From NCBI RefSeq assembly GCF_001261715.1, contig NZ_CVRU01000170.1:1-46113 (forward strand): a stretch of 46,113 bases of DNA, read 5' to 3'. This DNA is from Dysgonomonas sp. HGC4. Lineage in GTDB: Bacteria > Bacteroidota > Bacteroidia > Bacteroidales > Dysgonomonadaceae. Position 1 is the stretch's first letter, and each line of letters opens with the position of its first letter. Both the position numbers and the translations under genes were made by a program. The notes beneath the pieces were generated by a model that was not told the origin of the DNA, made no database searches, and saw nothing but the letters and a program-made list of their open reading frames with translations. This document shows positions 26,545 through 35,430 of this stretch, piece by piece.

Positions 26545-29057
26545 TTTACCAAAAATTTAGCAGCATACGATTTTTTACCTACAACTTTTACAATATAAGC
26601 ACCTGTGAAAAATGCTTGTCTAATTTCTACTGAAGTATCATCTACTTTAGCTTGAGCCACCTTTCTACCTTGTATATCATATACAGAAATTACACTTCCA
26701 AAATCTGAATCTTCAAAACCTGAAACAGTCAATACTCCGTTAAAGTAGTAAGATGTTATATTTTTAGATTCCGAATTATTATCTCCATCTTCAATACCTG
26801 ATGTATTGAAAGTAAATCTTACAGTGAAACGATCTATAGGATCCGTTGCTTTAGAACTTGTTGTATAAGATTTCCCTCCAAACAAATCAAATTCTTTATT
26901 AGCAACTTTATCAATCAAAGTAATTCCTTGTACTCTCTCAGCAGAACCTAAGCGAGAGGCTTTCAGTGTTACATTTTGAGGTATTGCACTAGGTGTTACA
27001 TATAATACAACCGATTCTGTTTGCGCTGATTGAGGTACACCTAAAATATTCGACTCCAAAGCATCACCTTGCTCGCTTCTTGTATACATTGTACTCATAC
27101 CACTTTGCTTAACAACACCTTCTACTGTTTCAGAAGTCGTTTTTGTTTCGCTTGTAGATATTAAAGCAATCATTTTCTTTGTAGGAGCATACTCTGCATT
27201 AGTCATTATATCTTGAGGTGTTCTAATTGCAATAGCAACTCTATCGGAAGCTTTTACTTCTTCATCTGTTATATGAAATAAAAAGTCATCTTTACTAGTC
27301 TTTTCTTCAGCAGGTGCTGACCTTAGGAATAAAGCATTTGAGTAAATCGCTCTCTTGGACGCAGGTATTATTATATTCTTATCAGCTTTAGCAGCATATA
27401 ATACAAACATTTGAAGAGGGGCAATCGTAACTTCATATCCAGGTCGTCCAGTTCCCTCATCATAGTCTCCAACTGTAGAAGTAGGAGGATCAAATGCAGT
27501 AGAAGCATTAGGTCTTATTACTCTATATTTGGCACTTACCGAGACCCATTTATTTCCGGGTTCCACACCAGTATATCCTACATCATAAGTTCCAGATCCT
27601 TTAGATGTTGGATCTAGTACCCATACACGATTAGCAATATTTCTACTAGCGTTTTGAGCATTACCTACAATTAGATTATTCCAAGCTGGTAAAGTATTAT
27701 TGTCACTCTTAGAATTAACCATCTCTTCCACATTCAAAGGGACAGTAAAAGGATTTGAAAAATAATTATAACCTACTACTAATGGTAAGCTAATATCTCC
27801 ATTATTAAGAACTTCTCCTGTATAAGCATCACTAGTAGATACAGCGACCTTAGGCATTTTATTCGGCACATTAGCCGCTAGACCTGAAGATGGGAATATA
27901 TTTACTGATCTTTTAAACATAGGGCCAAATCGGCTAAAGAAATACTTTCCTTTCTCTCGGTTCAGACTAGGGTTTGTAGCATCAACAACATTATCATCTG
28001 AAACTCCGGCACCATTACGTTCTGCAAACAAGATACCTTTGTCCTTATAATACGTAGGGTGGATATCGTATTCATAATTCGCTGCATTTGTTCCTCTAAG
28101 ATCAACTCCTACAACGAAAGCTTTACCAGCTTGCAATTTATATGTTGGGTCGGTCATTGTATTACCTGGTGCAGTTTGACCAATTATACTTTCTCCGGTA
28201 GGAATCATAAGGAAATTCCAAAAGAAATAATCGGCTCTCATTTCTTTATATGGGCTACCAAAAGCGATAAGACTTCTTCCTTGTCTCTCATTTGCAGTTG
28301 CAATAGCAGGATCATCTACAGATAGATTTACCTGAATAGCACCATATAGATTATTATCTGTTGTAGTATTGGGGATAAGACTATTTTTAGTTCTTATCTG
28401 TCCAACTGCCGTATTCCCTGTAATTGGAGCCTCCACCATAAAGTGAGCTAGCATCGAAGAATTATCAACTGTATGCATTGTTGTTATACCACTAACATCT
28501 GAAGCTTTAATTCTTCGAGAATCAATAATGAAACGACCACCATTTAAGTCTACATTCTGAGCAGAAGCAGCTAATTCAGGGACTAAGACTACATGTTTTG
28601 TATTCTCAATAACTAAATTCGGAAAAGTTATATAGTTATTCCCTTTTAATGTGGGCGAATATGCCTGATCTGTTTTTATATACTGAGTGCTTGTTCCTCT
28701 GAAAACAAAACGAGAAGCATTTGTGTCAGTATAAGGATATGGCAAAACAAAAACGTTTGAATTATGATAACTAACAGCACCAGTCTCTCCAATCGCACCA
28801 TTAACCTCATGGATAAAATTTCCGGTAAGAACAGTTTGTGATCCCTCTAAATGAATCTGACTTCTCACACTAGTAGTAGTTGCATCACGACCTGCTATAA
28901 AATCGCCATTAATATACAAGGTAGTCTTTGGATTGTCCCCTGTAACACCTGTCGATTTAACAGACATCAATCCTTTATTATAAAGAAAAGAAGCTTGAGC
29001 CATTAACGATAACGGCGCAAATCCAATTCCTACAAGCAACAGTAGTTTTATTTTCAT
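26541..29057 (-). CDS. Large exported protein with T9SS C-terminal sorting domain
   Basis: An 838-residue protein with a signal peptide (MKIKLLLLVGIGFAPLSLMAQ). The last 75 or so residues form a type IX secretion sorting domain: a short strand (YYFNGVLTVSGF), then VISVYDIQGRKV, FFTGAYIVKVV and KFLVK at the end. This predicts export across the outer membrane and surface attachment or release. The central 700 residues show beta-rich, Asn/Thr-rich sequence, with repeated mentions of IRTKN/FYNPF-like stretches, but no enzyme motif that I recognise. It shares a 4-bp overlap with the small TM-tail protein. Function unknown; a surface adhesin or structural protein is possible. Confidence 0.85.
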   Translation of the reverse strand: MKIKLLLLVGIGFAPLSLMAQASFLYNKGLMSVKSTGVTGDNPKTTLYINGDFIAGRDATTTSVRSQIHLEGSQTVLTGNFIHEVNGAIGETGAVSYHNSNVFVLPYPYTDTNASRFVFRGTSTQYIKTDQAYSPTLKGNNYITFPNLVIENTKHVVLVPELAASAQNVDLNGGRFIIDSRRIKASDVSGITTMHTVDNSSMLAHFMVEAPITGNTAVGQIRTKNSLIPNTTTDNNLYGAIQVNLSVDDPAIATANERQGRSLIAFGSPYKEMRADYFFWNFLMIPTGESIIGQTAPGNTMTDPTYKLQAGKAFVVGVDLRGTNAANYEYDIHPTYYKDKGILFAERNGAGVSDDNVVDATNPSLNREKGKYFFSRFGPMFKRSVNIFPSSGLAANVPNKMPKVAVSTSDAYTGEVLNNGDISLPLVVGYNYFSNPFTVPLNVEEMVNSKSDNNTLPAWNNLIVGNAQNASRNIANRVWVLDPTSKGSGTYDVGYTGVEPGNKWVSVSAKYRVIRPNASTAFDPPTSTVGDYDEGTGRPGYEVTIAPLQMFVLYAAKADKNIIIPASKRAIYSNALFLRSAPAEEKTSKDDFLFHITDEEVKASDRVAIAIRTPQDIMTNAEYAPTKKMIALISTSETKTTSETVEGVVKQSGMSTMYTRSEQGDALESNILGVPQSAQTESVVLYVTPSAIPQNVTLKASRLGSAERVQGITLIDKVANKEFDLFGGKSYTTSSKATDPIDRFTVRFTFNTSGIEDGDNNSESKNITSYYFNGVLTVSGFEDSDFGSVISVYDIQGRKVAQAKVDDTSVEIRQAFFTGAYIVKVVGKKSYAAKFLVK

Positions 29058-29449
29058 ACTTATTTTTGTTCTGTTTTAATCCTTTTTAGCGCTTAACACA
29101 TTGTTTACCAAGCAATAAAAATGTGTTATCAAATAACATATAGACGGCTGGAAATTATAACATTTAGAAATATATTGAACAATCTCCTGCATTTAGGGTT
29201 CAAAGATAATCATTAAGTTCATATCTATCATCCTATCCTTACAATAGCTCACCATATTTAATATAATTTAACAATAATAAAACTCACCAAAACAAGCTAA
29301 TTATAGGGAAGATAGCCTATTTAAATCATAAAAAAAAGCTTGCAAACAACCCGTACAAAGCACAAAACAAGCAAGATTGTTAAATAGCACATTCAATTAG
29401 AAAATAAAGATCTTTATGAGATAAATTTTAGCTAAAATAGACATTTTTT

Positions 29450-29462
29450 GATCTGAGACCTC
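29450..29462 (+). promoter_or_regulatory. Recurrent palindrome, copy 5 (in the gene-free region)
   Basis: GATCTGAGACCTC, preceded by a T-run. It has no start codon close by, unlike most other copies. Confidence 0.4.
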
Positions 29463-30229
29463 CAAATTAACATTATATCTATTGTTAAAAGAAAAAACTA
29501 TTGCGCCTTAGTTAAAACAATATACAAACTTAACAAACCAAGGAATTTAAAACCATTCTAACACACTTCACAAATAAACAAGCCTACCAAATCACTATTT
29601 TAACAAAGCATATTTCTACAACCAAAACACAATAAAAAACAAATTATCAAAGTCATTTTCCTAATAAGACAAAGCATCACATCATAAATATTAACTACAT
29701 CAACAAAATCAAACATACTAAAACATAAAAAATCCACTATAAAACAGTGATAAACAAACAAAAAAACGAGACACACACCCAAATTCATTAACAATTACAA
29801 ATCTTGCAACCACCACAAATATTCCCCAGCACAACCAGAGCTTCTAGTCAAAATTCAACTCAGTAGCACTACTTCTCAAATGTCATCTACTAAATGTGAT
29901 TTATTTAAGCAAGCAATCTACACTTTTATAAAAAACTCAACAATACAACAATATAACGCACCTATTTTAACAACACAAAAAAGCCTCCTTATATCTTTAA
30001 ATTCTATTCTATTTAGACAAGCCTACCTATCTTTTAGAGATACCTCTACACCAAACATCTAGATTATGACGCCCTCTTAATAATTTACATTAACACATCT
30101 AATATTATCTATATATTTTAATTCATGAACAGACAAATACATCCTCTCAAGCTCATCCATCACAATAGAACATTAAATCTCTCCTCAAAATTTAATAACA
30201 GATTAACAAAAAACTCATCTTTTTCTAAG

Positions 30230-30237
30230 TATATTTG
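30230..30237 (+). promoter_or_regulatory. -7 promoter element of the DUF1493-like gene
   Basis: TATATTTG matches TAnnTTTG, 35 nt before the ATG at 30273. The -33 box is not clear. Confidence 0.5.
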
Positions 30238-30272
30238 TATATTGCAATATAAATCTGTTTGATAGAACAACA

Positions 30273-30680
30273 ATGGGAAATAAGAATCTAGAACAACTCA
30301 TTCTTAAATATTCATCGTATGATCAGAAAATATACGATAACACCTCTATTACAAGAGACTTGAATATACAGAACGAACAAGCTAAAGCTTTTATTGAAGC
30401 CTTCGCCAAAGAGTTTAATGTTGACATTTCAGCTTTTAACTTCCCTAAATATTTTCCATTACAGGACAAACTATCTAATAAAATCTGCAAACGTTCTGAG
30501 CTAACAATCGAAGATTTAGAACGAGCTATACTCGCAGGTGAACTTAATGACGATGTCATAAGCTTTGAGGAAGATGACCCCAACCTACCAATCAAGTTTA
30601 CGACAAAAAATATAATATTAGGAATACTTCTTGTTCTTATAGTTTCGGCTCTGCTTGGGGTTATCGCCATTTTCATTTAG
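30273..30680 (+). CDS. DUF1493-like protein with C-terminal membrane anchor
   Basis: A 135-residue protein. Residues 25-60 (TSITRDLNIQ...FIEAFAKEFNVDISAFNFPKYF) resemble DUF1493, a small acyl-carrier-like fold in which a D-L-G/N-I-x-x-x-x-A stretch replaces the phosphopantetheine site; no DSL serine motif is visible. The next region (SELTIEDLERAILAGEL) is acidic, and a C-terminal helix (ILGILLVLIVSALLGVIAIFI, residues 115-135) would anchor it with the bulk in the cytoplasm. Function unknown. It stands 77 bp upstream of the polyprenyl synthase. Confidence 0.72.
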   Translation: MGNKNLEQLILKYSSYDQKIYDNTSITRDLNIQNEQAKAFIEAFAKEFNVDISAFNFPKYFPLQDKLSNKICKRSELTIEDLERAILAGELNDDVISFEEDDPNLPIKFTTKNIILGILLVLIVSALLGVIAIFI

Positions 30681-30731
30681 ACTTCCAATACAAATAGAGC
30701 GCTGCAACTTTTAATTTCAGCATAAATTATG

Positions 30732-30739
30732 TACTTTTG
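30732..30739 (+). promoter_or_regulatory. -7 promoter element of the polyprenyl synthase gene
   Basis: TACTTTTG matches TAnnTTTG and lies 18 nt before the ATG at 30758, implying a very short leader and excluding the TTG at 30737 as start. Confidence 0.55.
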
Positions 30740-30757
30740 AATATCAAATATATAATT

Positions 30758-31729
30758 ATGCTGTATACATTCTCCGACGTACTCAACAAGATTAATAATG
30801 AAGTAAATACTCTCAAATTTGAGGGTAAACCTGAATCATTATTTGCTCCAATAGATTACATCCTCGAACTTGGAGGTAAACGAGTTAGACCCGTATTAGC
30901 TGTAATGGCTTACAACCTATATAAAGATGATATCGAAAAATCGATTCCTATAGCTTTAGGTATCGAAATTTTCCACAATTTCACTCTATTACATGATGAC
31001 CTTATGGATAGAGCGGATAAACGTAGAGGTAAACCCACCGTACATATTAAATGGGATGACAACACAGCCGTTTTGTCGGGCGATGCCATGCTTATTGAAT
31101 CTTACAAGGAAATAGCAAAGACTGATCCACAATATCTGCCTGAAGTTCTATCCCTGTTCTCTACAACTGCAACTGAAATATGCTGCGGTCAGCAACTTGA
31201 TATGGAGTTTGAAAAACGCCTTGATGTATCTATTGCCGAATATCTCGAAATGATTCGATTAAAGACTGCTGTATTATTAGGTTGTGCACTCAAATGTGGA
31301 GCACTAGCAGCTGGATCGAGCCAAGAAGACGCTGAATCACTTTACAACTTCGGAATAAATATAGGATTAGCTTTTCAATTAATGGACGACCTGCTTGATG
31401 TATATGGAGATCCTGCAACATTCGGGAAAAGAATTGGAGGAGATATTCTTTGCAATAAAAAGACGTTCTTACAAATCACAGCACTTCAACACGAAGATAG
31501 TAAAGATCAATTACTTGATTGGATAAACAAAACGAACTTCGATGAAACTGAAAAAATCAAAGCTGTAACAACAATATATGATGAGCTGAATCTAAAGCAG
31601 ACATCAGCAGATATCATTCACGCATATTACGAAAAAGGAATCGCATACCTAGATTTAGTAAGTGTAGATTACGCCAAGAAGAATGAACTAAGAGAGCTTG
31701 CTAAAAGCCTGCTAACTCGCGCGTCATAA
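30758..31729 (+). CDS. Polyprenyl diphosphate synthase (IspB/IspA family)
   Basis: A 323-residue trans-prenyltransferase that condenses isopentenyl diphosphate onto an allylic diphosphate. Both aspartate-rich motifs are intact: LLHDDLMDRADKRRG (D80, D81, D84) and LMDDLLDVYGD (D210, D211, D214); GGKRVRP at 39-45 is the diphosphate-binding stretch. The product is probably a long chain for menaquinone side chains, but chain length cannot be read with confidence. An upstream TTG (30737) opens the frame; the ATG at 30758, just after a -7 box, is used. It precedes tatD by 109 bp, which contains a nested inverted repeat. Confidence 0.9.
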   Translation: MLYTFSDVLNKINNEVNTLKFEGKPESLFAPIDYILELGGKRVRPVLAVMAYNLYKDDIEKSIPIALGIEIFHNFTLLHDDLMDRADKRRGKPTVHIKWDDNTAVLSGDAMLIESYKEIAKTDPQYLPEVLSLFSTTATEICCGQQLDMEFEKRLDVSIAEYLEMIRLKTAVLLGCALKCGALAAGSSQEDAESLYNFGINIGLAFQLMDDLLDVYGDPATFGKRIGGDILCNKKTFLQITALQHEDSKDQLLDWINKTNFDETEKIKAVTTIYDELNLKQTSADIIHAYYEKGIAYLDLVSVDYAKKNELRELAKSLLTRAS

Positions 31730-31756
31730 ACGTCTTTGTCTTTTTCTACGACTTCG

Positions 31757-31817
31757 GCAAGTATTTATATGTTAATCACAAAGAAACAACTGCGATTAAT
31801 ACCCAATAAATACTTGC
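31757..31817 (+). promoter_or_regulatory. Nested inverted repeat before tatD
   Basis: Outer arms GCAAGTATTTAT (31757-31768) and ATAAATACTTGC (31806-31817) are perfect over 12 bp. Inner arms TTAATC (31772-31777) and GATTAA (31794-31799) pair within them. It ends 21 nt before the tatD ATG. There is no T-tract. Confidence 0.5.
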
Positions 31818-31838
31818 TATAACCTAAACAAATTCAAA

Positions 31839-32612
31839 ATGAATATAATAGATACGCATTCTCATACCTATGACGAAAGCTTCGACAACGATATAGAAGA
31901 CGTTATAAGCAGAGCTAAGCAAGCTGGCATAACCAACATCTTATTACCTAATGTAGATGTAGAAAGCATAAATAGAGTTAATTCCCTTGTAGAAAAACAT
32001 CCAGGGTATTGCATACCTATGATGGGGCTACATCCAACAAGAGTTACAGCAAATTGGGAATCTGATCTGGAAATAATTAAGCAACAGTTTGCTATTCACA
32101 AATACAATGCTGTTGGCGAAATAGGGATCGACCTCTATTGGGATAAGTCTCTAGAGAAAGAGCAAAGAGCCGCTTTTGAGGAACAACTTCGATGGAGCAT
32201 AGAGTTTGATCTGCCCGTATCTATCCATTGCAGAAATGCTATTGGCGAATCTATAGAATGCATCAAGAATGTAGGTGCATCTAAACTTAGAGGGGCATTT
32301 CATAGTTTCAGCGGTTCAAGTGAAGAGCTGGAGGCTGTATTAGCTCTTGAGAATTTCTATCTAGGAATAAACGGAACAGTCACTTACAAAAACTCAACCT
32401 TGCCACAGGTTTTGAAAGGAACTGATCTTTCGCGTCTCCTTATCGAAACCGATGCACCCTATCTTCCACCTGTACCATACAGAGGCAAAAGAAACGAACC
32501 TTCATACACAATCCACATAGCAGCAAAACTAGCAGATATATACGGCGTAACTCCCGAAAAGGCAGGCGATATAACAAGCGAGAACGCTAAAAAACTGTTT
32601 TCGATAAACTAA
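31839..32612 (+). CDS. tatD: TatD-family metal-dependent hydrolase
   Basis: A 257-residue full-length TatD/YcfH-type enzyme of the amidohydrolase fold. Metal ligands are visible in order: DTHSHT (H7, H9), GEIGID (E94), SIHCRNA, FHSFSG and IETDAPYLPP. Family members act as Mg-dependent 3'-5' DNA exonucleases or as D-tyrosyl-tRNA-like hydrolases. It probably belongs to a unit with the polyprenyl synthase upstream; the tRNA gene follows 49 bp later with its own promoter. Confidence 0.93.
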   Translation: MNIIDTHSHTYDESFDNDIEDVISRAKQAGITNILLPNVDVESINRVNSLVEKHPGYCIPMMGLHPTRVTANWESDLEIIKQQFAIHKYNAVGEIGIDLYWDKSLEKEQRAAFEEQLRWSIEFDLPVSIHCRNAIGESIECIKNVGASKLRGAFHSFSGSSEELEAVLALENFYLGINGTVTYKNSTLPQVLKGTDLSRLLIETDAPYLPPVPYRGKRNEPSYTIHIAAKLADIYGVTPEKAGDITSENAKKLFSIN

Positions 32613-32620
32613 ACGAATTA

Positions 32621-32649
32621 TTGTAATACAAGAAATATTTTTATCTTTG
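32621..32649 (+). promoter_or_regulatory. Promoter of tRNA-Ser(GGA)
   Basis: TTG at 32621-32623, an 18-nt spacer and TATCTTTG at 32642-32649. The same -7 octamer precedes the other tRNA-Ser and rnpA. Confidence 0.7.
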
Positions 32650-32661
32650 TGCCGTAATTAA

Positions 32662-32748
32662 GGAGAGGTGGCCGAGTGGACGATGGCGCTTGCTTGGAAA
32701 GCAAGTATACGGGCAACTGTATCGGGGGTTCGAATCCCTTCTTCTCCG
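32662..32748 (+). tRNA. tRNA-Ser(GGA)
   Basis: Acceptor GGAGAGG (32662-32668) pairs with CTTCTCC (32741-32747). The anticodon stem CTTGC/GCAAG encloses TTGGAAA with anticodon GGA at 32696-32698. A long variable arm is present, as in serine tRNAs, and the T-arm has TTCGAAT. The 3' CCA is not encoded (GCT follows), unlike the tRNA-Ser(UGA) of this window, so it must be added by nucleotidyltransferase. It decodes UCC and UCU. Confidence 0.96.
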
Positions 32749-32775
32749 CTAGATTAAGATAAACGAATAAACCAG

Positions 32776-32813
32776 AACATCCGTCTTTAATTATATTAAG
32801 AACGGGTGTTTTT
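32776..32813 (+). terminator. Probable terminator after tRNA-Ser(GGA)
   Basis: A 15-nt stem with three G-U or mismatched positions (32776-32790 with 32796-32810), followed by TTT extending the T-tract. Confidence 0.65.
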
Positions 32814-32898
32814 CATCTTGATAAACTTCTATATTCTTTCATTTTCAAAAAAGATAAAGAATACTGAAATAAAGAATATTGAAGATTGATATCTGGCG

Positions 32899-32912
32899 AG
32901 GTCTCAAACCTT
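32899..32912 (-). promoter_or_regulatory. Recurrent palindrome, copy 6 (between tRNA and rluF)
   Basis: The + strand reads AGGTCTCAAACCTT and continues TTTATTGCTT, closely matching the reverse complement of the region before rnpA. It lies about 110 nt upstream of rluF. Confidence 0.45.
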
Positions 32913-33021
32913 TTTATTGCTTGGATCAAAAACACTCCAAGCCTGTTATAATTAAAATAATATTATAACAGCACTTGTTTTAGTATACTTATTTTTATTC
33001 TTACTTTTAGATTTAGAGAAA

Positions 33022-34053
33022 ATGGAATATCGCTTAAACAAATACATCAGTGCATCAGGCTATTGCTCTAGACGCGAAGCTGACAAATACATAGAGAGTG
33101 GCAATGTCACAGTAAATGGCAAGAAAGCTACTATCGGATCTCGTGTGTTACCCGGACAAAAAGTTAAGGTAAACGGAGAACTCATTGAAAATAAAGTAGA
33201 GCCTGTATATATTGCATTCAACAAACCCGTTGGAGTTGTAAGCTCTACCAATCCGTTGGAGAGAGATAATATTATCGAATTCATAAGACACGAGCAACGT
33301 ATATTTCCTATCGGTAGGTTGGATAAGGATTCGCAAGGATTAATCCTCCTAACAAACGATGGAGACATCGTTAATAAGATATTGCGTGCAGGAAACAATC
33401 ATAAGAAAGATTATATTGTAACTGTAAATCGCCCTATCACGTCTGACTTCATCACTCGTATGTCGCAAGGTGTACCCATCTTAGACAGAGTGACACGCAG
33501 ATGCGAGATAGAGAAAATCAACCCCTATACATTCAAAATTTCACTGATACAAGGTCTTAACAGACAAATCAGACGTATGTGTGAATATTTCAATTATGAT
33601 GTACTCAAGCTAGAACGTATTCAGATAATGAATATCAAGCTTGATAAATTAGGGCAAGGAAACTGGCGTAATCTGACTGCTTCGGAAATGGAAGGGTTAT
33701 TCGACATGCTTGAAGCTTCTGAAAAAACTCCCGCAGGAAAAACCCCATCAAACAGTAATAAGTCTTTTAATAGAGCCCTCGAAGAGCATGATATAAGAAC
33801 CAATTATAGAAAAGGAAGTCTGGCTGCAAAAAAAGCTTCTGCCAACAAAACCGATAAAGATCAGTCAAAGAAATTCACTCCAACTTCTGAAAATGGAGAG
33901 GATAAACCAAAACCTAGAAGTAAAGGTAAGCCTTCGAGTGGATTGAGAGTAGGAAAACAGAAAATGGCTGCTAATAAACCGAAGACTAAAGCAAAAAGCA
34001 AATCTGAGCCTAAGGGAAAAGATCGAGAAGCTCGCAAAGGAACTAAGAAATAA
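33022..34053 (+). CDS. rluF: 23S rRNA pseudouridine synthase, RluF type
   Basis: A 343-residue enzyme. An N-terminal S4 RNA-binding domain ([21 protein letters not shown]) is followed by the RsuA/RluF catalytic core with [19 protein letters not shown]101 is the catalytic Asp that isomerises uridine. [11 protein letters not shown] and [13 protein letters not shown] match E. coli RluF closely, which modifies U2604 of 23S rRNA. The last 110 residues (from about 230) are a low-complexity Lys/Ser/Pro-rich basic tail, longer than in most relatives and probably RNA-contacting. It is a single-gene unit. Confidence 0.92.
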   Translation: MEYRLNKYISASGYCSRREADKYIESGNVTVNGKKATIGSRVLPGQKVKVNGELIENKVEPVYIAFNKPVGVVSSTNPLERDNIIEFIRHEQRIFPIGRLDKDSQGLILLTNDGDIVNKILRAGNNHKKDYIVTVNRPITSDFITRMSQGVPILDRVTRRCEIEKINPYTFKISLIQGLNRQIRRMCEYFNYDVLKLERIQIMNIKLDKLGQGNWRNLTASEMEGLFDMLEASEKTPAGKTPSNSNKSFNRALEEHDIRTNYRKGSLAAKKASANKTDKDQSKKFTPTSENGEDKPKPRSKGKPSSGLRVGKQKMAANKPKTKAKSKSEPKGKDREARKGTKK

Positions 34054-34270
34054 ACTCCATATAAAGGAAACAGTATTAGAGTGATTCTAAGAACAGAATA
34101 TCAGAAAAGAATAATTACTCTAAGCTGATTTTTAATTACCTTTATTCCTTGGATAATGACTCTTTAGAATCATCAATTGGTTTTATTGTTTTGTAAGTGT
34201 CATAAACAAAACAAATAAGGCTAAACAATATGGTAATAAAAACGTTACAATAGTTAATTATTTCTAAACA

Positions 34271-35296
34271 ATGAAAAAAGGACGTATAACGATTAAAGAT
34301 ATTGCCAAGAATCTGAATATTTCTGCATCGACTGTATCCAGAGCTCTAAACAACAATCCCGATATCAGCCTCGAAACTCGGAGAGTGGTACAAGAATATG
34401 CCAACGAACATAAATATAAGCCCAACTCCTTGGCTTTGAGTCTTAGAAACAGTCATTCCAATATTATAGGAGTGATAGTTCCCGAACTAGCCAATCACTT
34501 CTTTTCATCTGTATTATCGGGAATGGAAACTATTGCCGAAGATCATGACTATCATGTAATTGTTTGTCAATCATCAGAAGAATATACAAAAGAGATACGC
34601 AATGTTCAGACGCTGATAGAAGCTCGTGTATGCGGAATGCTTATATCTCAATCAAAAACGACAATTAAATACGATCACTTTCAAGAACTTATAGATAATA
34701 ATATACCCGTAGTTTTCTTCGACCGCATTTGTACAGGAATAGACTCCGGCAAAGTTGTAGTTGATGATTATTCGGGAACGTTTCATGCCGTAGATTATAT
34801 GGTTCAAACAGGCTGCAAACACATTGCATTCTTTGGAGCCGCTCCTCATCTCGAAATATCTAAGAATAGAAAAAACGGCTATCTTGATGCATTAAGAAAA
34901 CATCATATGCCCATTGATGAAGACATTATAAGAATTGCCGATAATAAACAACTTGGCTTCGAAAGAGCTATGGAACTGTTGCAATCAGACAAACGACCAG
35001 ATGCTTTCATGGCAATGAATGATTATACTGCTTCAGGAATTTTGTTAGCGGCAAAGACTTTAAAACTCAAAGTTCCAGAAGAAGTTTCGATATGCGGTTT
35101 CTCCAACTCCAATATTTCTCAGGATACCGACCCTATGCTTACAACCGTAGATCAGCACCCTCAGAAAGTAGGAGAAGAGGCTATGAATCTGATTTTAGAG
35201 AAGGTGCAAAATCCAGATAGTACGGATAAGAAAAACAAGATAGTGAAAACCAGTTTGGTTATAAGAGAAACCACACGACCTCTAATAGTAGAGTAG
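34271..35296 (+). CDS. LacI-family transcriptional regulator
   Basis: A 341-residue repressor. The N-terminal DNA-binding helix-turn-helix and hinge read ITIKDIAKNLNISASTVSRAL (5-25), followed by a periplasmic-binding-like ligand domain (IIGVIVPELANHFFSSVLSGM, DDYSGTFHAVDYM, DAFMAMNDYTASG, SICGFSNS). Such regulators sense a sugar and bind a palindromic operator with a central CG. It is followed on the same strand by the SLC45-type sugar transporter, and a matching palindrome lies upstream of the GH97 gene at 40184-42373, so control of alpha-glucan use is likely but not shown. Confidence 0.93.
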   Translation: MKKGRITIKDIAKNLNISASTVSRALNNNPDISLETRRVVQEYANEHKYKPNSLALSLRNSHSNIIGVIVPELANHFFSSVLSGMETIAEDHDYHVIVCQSSEEYTKEIRNVQTLIEARVCGMLISQSKTTIKYDHFQELIDNNIPVVFFDRICTGIDSGKVVVDDYSGTFHAVDYMVQTGCKHIAFFGAAPHLEISKNRKNGYLDALRKHHMPIDEDIIRIADNKQLGFERAMELLQSDKRPDAFMAMNDYTASGILLAAKTLKLKVPEEVSICGFSNSNISQDTDPMLTTVDQHPQKVGEEAMNLILEKVQNPDSTDKKNKIVKTSLVIRETTRPLIVE

Positions 35297-35333
35297 AAAT
35301 CATATCTATAAGTAATTTTAAATAATTATTGAT

Positions 35334-35380
35334 ACTTTTGACCTCTATAACAATCTCGGGTTGTTATAGAGGTCAAAAGT
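35334..35380. promoter_or_regulatory. Perfect 20-bp inverted repeat between lacI and the sugar transporter gene
   Basis: ACTTTTGACCTCTATAACAA (35334-35353) pairs perfectly with 35361-35380 around a 7-nt loop (TCTCGGG). No T-tract follows on either strand, so it is not a standard intrinsic terminator. It is 50 nt before the transporter ATG. Confidence 0.75.
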
Positions 35381-35388
35381 AACAAAAG

Positions 35389-35405
35389 AAAGTCCGAGAC
35401 CTTAA
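35389..35405 (+). promoter_or_regulatory. Recurrent palindrome, copy 7 (before the sugar transporter)
   Basis: AAAGTCCGAGACCTTAA, followed by TACC, 25 nt before the ATG and 8 nt after the 20-bp hairpin. Confidence 0.5.
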
Positions 35406-35430
35406 TACCTGAACAGAAATATAAGACCTT

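Larger units (their letters stand above)
29058..30272. other. 1.2-kb gene-free AT-rich region
   Basis: No reading frame here is convincing. The middle part (about 29,500-29,850) is strongly enriched in A and C on the + strand. Visible elements: inverted repeat TAACACAT/ATGTGTTA (29094-29101 and 29121-29128) just upstream of the T9SS client, a copy of the recurrent palindrome at 29450, and a -7 box TATATTTG at 30230-30237 leading to the DUF1493-like gene. Confidence 0.6.

Noticed and set aside
29600-29794. Minus-strand 64-codon frame, hydrophobic and Cys/Phe-rich
   Set aside because: It starts at TTG, and its composition follows from the A+C excess of the other strand. No signal peptide layout, ribosome-binding site or promoter supports it.
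29880-30062. Plus-strand 60-codon frame in the gene-free region
   Set aside because: Random-looking composition and no promoter or ribosome-binding site near the start.
32749-33021. Possible integration site downstream of tRNA-Ser(GGA)
   Set aside because: No integrase, no repeat of the tRNA 3' end elsewhere in the window, and housekeeping genes continue on both sides.
34076-34170. Competing inverted repeats between rluF and lacI
   Set aside because: Arms are imperfect with long loops, and no T-tract or conserved spacing supports a defined terminator or attenuator.
34241-34246. AACGTT core before lacI as an autoregulatory operator
   Set aside because: Only a 6-bp symmetric core; the flanks do not match the 16-bp palindrome before GH97.
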